Part shown: in pieces, positions 63,193 through 64,000 of the stretch
How the letters are laid out: each line of letters begins with the position of its first letter
Numbering within the stretch: position 1 is the stretch's first letter
Assembly: GCA_937919655.1 (NCBI GenBank)
Contig: CALFPJ010000096.1
Span: 62,001 to 126,000 of the forward strand
Length of the DNA: 64,000 nt
Origin: an uncultured Gemmatimonadales bacterium
GTDB lineage: Bacteria; Gemmatimonadota; Gemmatimonadetes; Longimicrobiales; Gaopeijiaceae
Reading direction: 5' to 3'
Notes under the pieces: model-generated
The model's input: only the letters and a program-made list of their open reading frames with translations
Told to the model about the DNA's origin: nothing
The model's database searches: none
Made by a program: the position numbers and the translations under genes

Positions 63193-63716
63193 TCACATCA
63201 CCTCGCATGGGGTGTTTTGCTCGAAGCCCTGCATAGTAGACGAGCCATCGTTAGCGTGGTTCCTATGACCAAACTCGTGCCAAATGACGGTAGCGAGTTG
63301 GGCCGGATACGCGAAAAGCCTCGTGTCTAAGTGGATATGATCGCCGTGGCCATACGGAAGCCACTGCCAATCGTGATAGTCCCCACCGACGGTCCCGGTT
63401 CCGGTCCACGTCTCGAACCGCCCGGATTGGAGCATGCCCAGGAGTTCGGTGCGCCACCATCCGCAAGCGGAGGTCGCGATCGCGTCACTTATCATACCGT
63501 AGACGGGATCAGTCGGATCATCCGGATCGACCTCTACAATGACACATTCCGGGTCCTAAGAGGATCACAGTCGCCGGCGCTGAAACGGGGTTCGACCACC
63601 AAGCCGTCGGGTGCCGACGGCTCCCCGGTACAGCCGAACGCGAGTACAAGCCCTAGGGCGCCGAAGAGGGCCACAACGGCTTGGCGCGGTCGGCGATTAC
63701 AGACTTTGTTGACCAT
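63193..63716 (-). pseudogene. Frameshifted lipoprotein zincin
   Basis: Small exported metallopeptidase-like protein split by a frameshift. The 5' frame (ATG at 63714-63716, GGGAG upstream) encodes a lipoprotein signal ending LVLAFGCTGEP and runs to GDCDPLRTRNVSL then TAG. The next frame picks up at DPECVIVEVDPDDPTDPVYG and continues through HDWQWLPYGHGDHIHLDTRL to the zinc-type motif IWHEFGHRNHANDG, ending CEVM. A one-base indel near 63552-63560 explains the break. The HEFGH motif suggests peptidase activity if restored; a sequencing error is possible. Confidence 0.7.
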
Positions 63717-64000
63717 CGGGTCTCCCAAGACGGGGGGGCAGTCAAAGTGAACGCGCTAGCAAGTACGCGGCGCCAAGCGGGGCGCGCAACGACGTCCATT
63801 AGAGATCAACAGGACCCGATTCTTAGGCGTCAATCGACAACCAGTCACTTGAACGGTCTCAGCCGCACCAGACCCAAGATATGAGTGATTCGGCCCGAAT
63901 TGATAGTGCCTCCTGGCGGTGAAGACTTCTCGCGGGCCACTGCCACCGCCGGCTTGGGAGTCGGAGGCACGAGGCTACTCGGGCCCTCTGCGGACCGTCT
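63717..64000. other. Right edge, no gene recognised
   Basis: The last 284 bases hold no supported gene, RNA or clear repeat; only the presumed promoter of the 63716 gene is expected here. Confidence 0.45.

Overview
The window is GC-rich bacterial chromosome with Gram-negative gene content: lipoproteins, TAT-exported enzymes, a TonB-plug protein, periplasmic cytochromes and a DUF3187 remnant. A PadR regulator next to a MacB/ADOP-type permease remnant, a CarboxypepD_reg-Plug protein, large secreted amidohydrolases, and many GTG/TTG starts suggest Gemmatimonadota or a related lineage. That placement is inferred from gene content, not from a phylogenetic marker. The physiology looks aerobic to microaerobic and heterotrophic, with much peptide, amino-acid and sugar scavenging.

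Layout: 1-3032 holds carB (cut by the window edge) and a MetS-like micro-subunit. 3332-6246 holds a secreted M6 metalloprotease and a lipoprotein. 6363-14545 is housekeeping: HD hydrolase, endonuclease III, a PF06262-like zincin, an NSS amino-acid/Na+ symporter, GlyRS, an Nfu-type Fe-S carrier and a cyanophycinase remnant. 14719-21094 carries two overlapping exported amidohydrolase genes (three modules, only one with the HxH metal motif), a HAD hydrolase and an exported M24 peptidase. 21324-24622 has small hypotheticals, a PA0069-type radical SAM protein and a DUF3810-like zincin. 24879-26531 is a Rieske/glutamate-synthase fusion. 26674-34435 combines a nucleotidyltransferase, an Na+/solute symporter, galactokinase and a GH109-type enzyme around a nitric-oxide-reductase-like pair. 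34585-42993 has a c-type cytochrome, an amber-interrupted serine hydrolase, an ACMSD-type amidohydrolase, two APC transporters (one fused to two USP domains) and a Plug protein.

Two respiratory molybdoenzyme loci dominate the right half. 43030-49950 encodes an FeS-NrfD fusion, a cytoplasmic DMSO-reductase-family catalytic subunit, a TorD-type chaperone and a SulP anion transporter; a SoeABC-like sulfite or other sulfur-oxyanion role is possible. 54687-59610 encodes a PaoABC-like (xanthine-oxidase family) complex whose 2Fe-2S subunit carries a TAT signal, followed by a di-heme-type cytochrome b that could pass electrons to quinone.

A second theme is gene decay. Six genes are visibly broken: cyanophycinase (14045), serine hydrolase (in-frame TAG, 36348), a GYF-like protein (in-frame TAG, 50559), an ADOP permease (51822), DUF3187 (59770) and a lipoprotein zincin (63193). 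Near the right end a tRNA-Ala(UGC) is present only as its 3' half with its terminator (62083-62177), which looks like the displaced attachment-site end of an integrated element continuing beyond the window.
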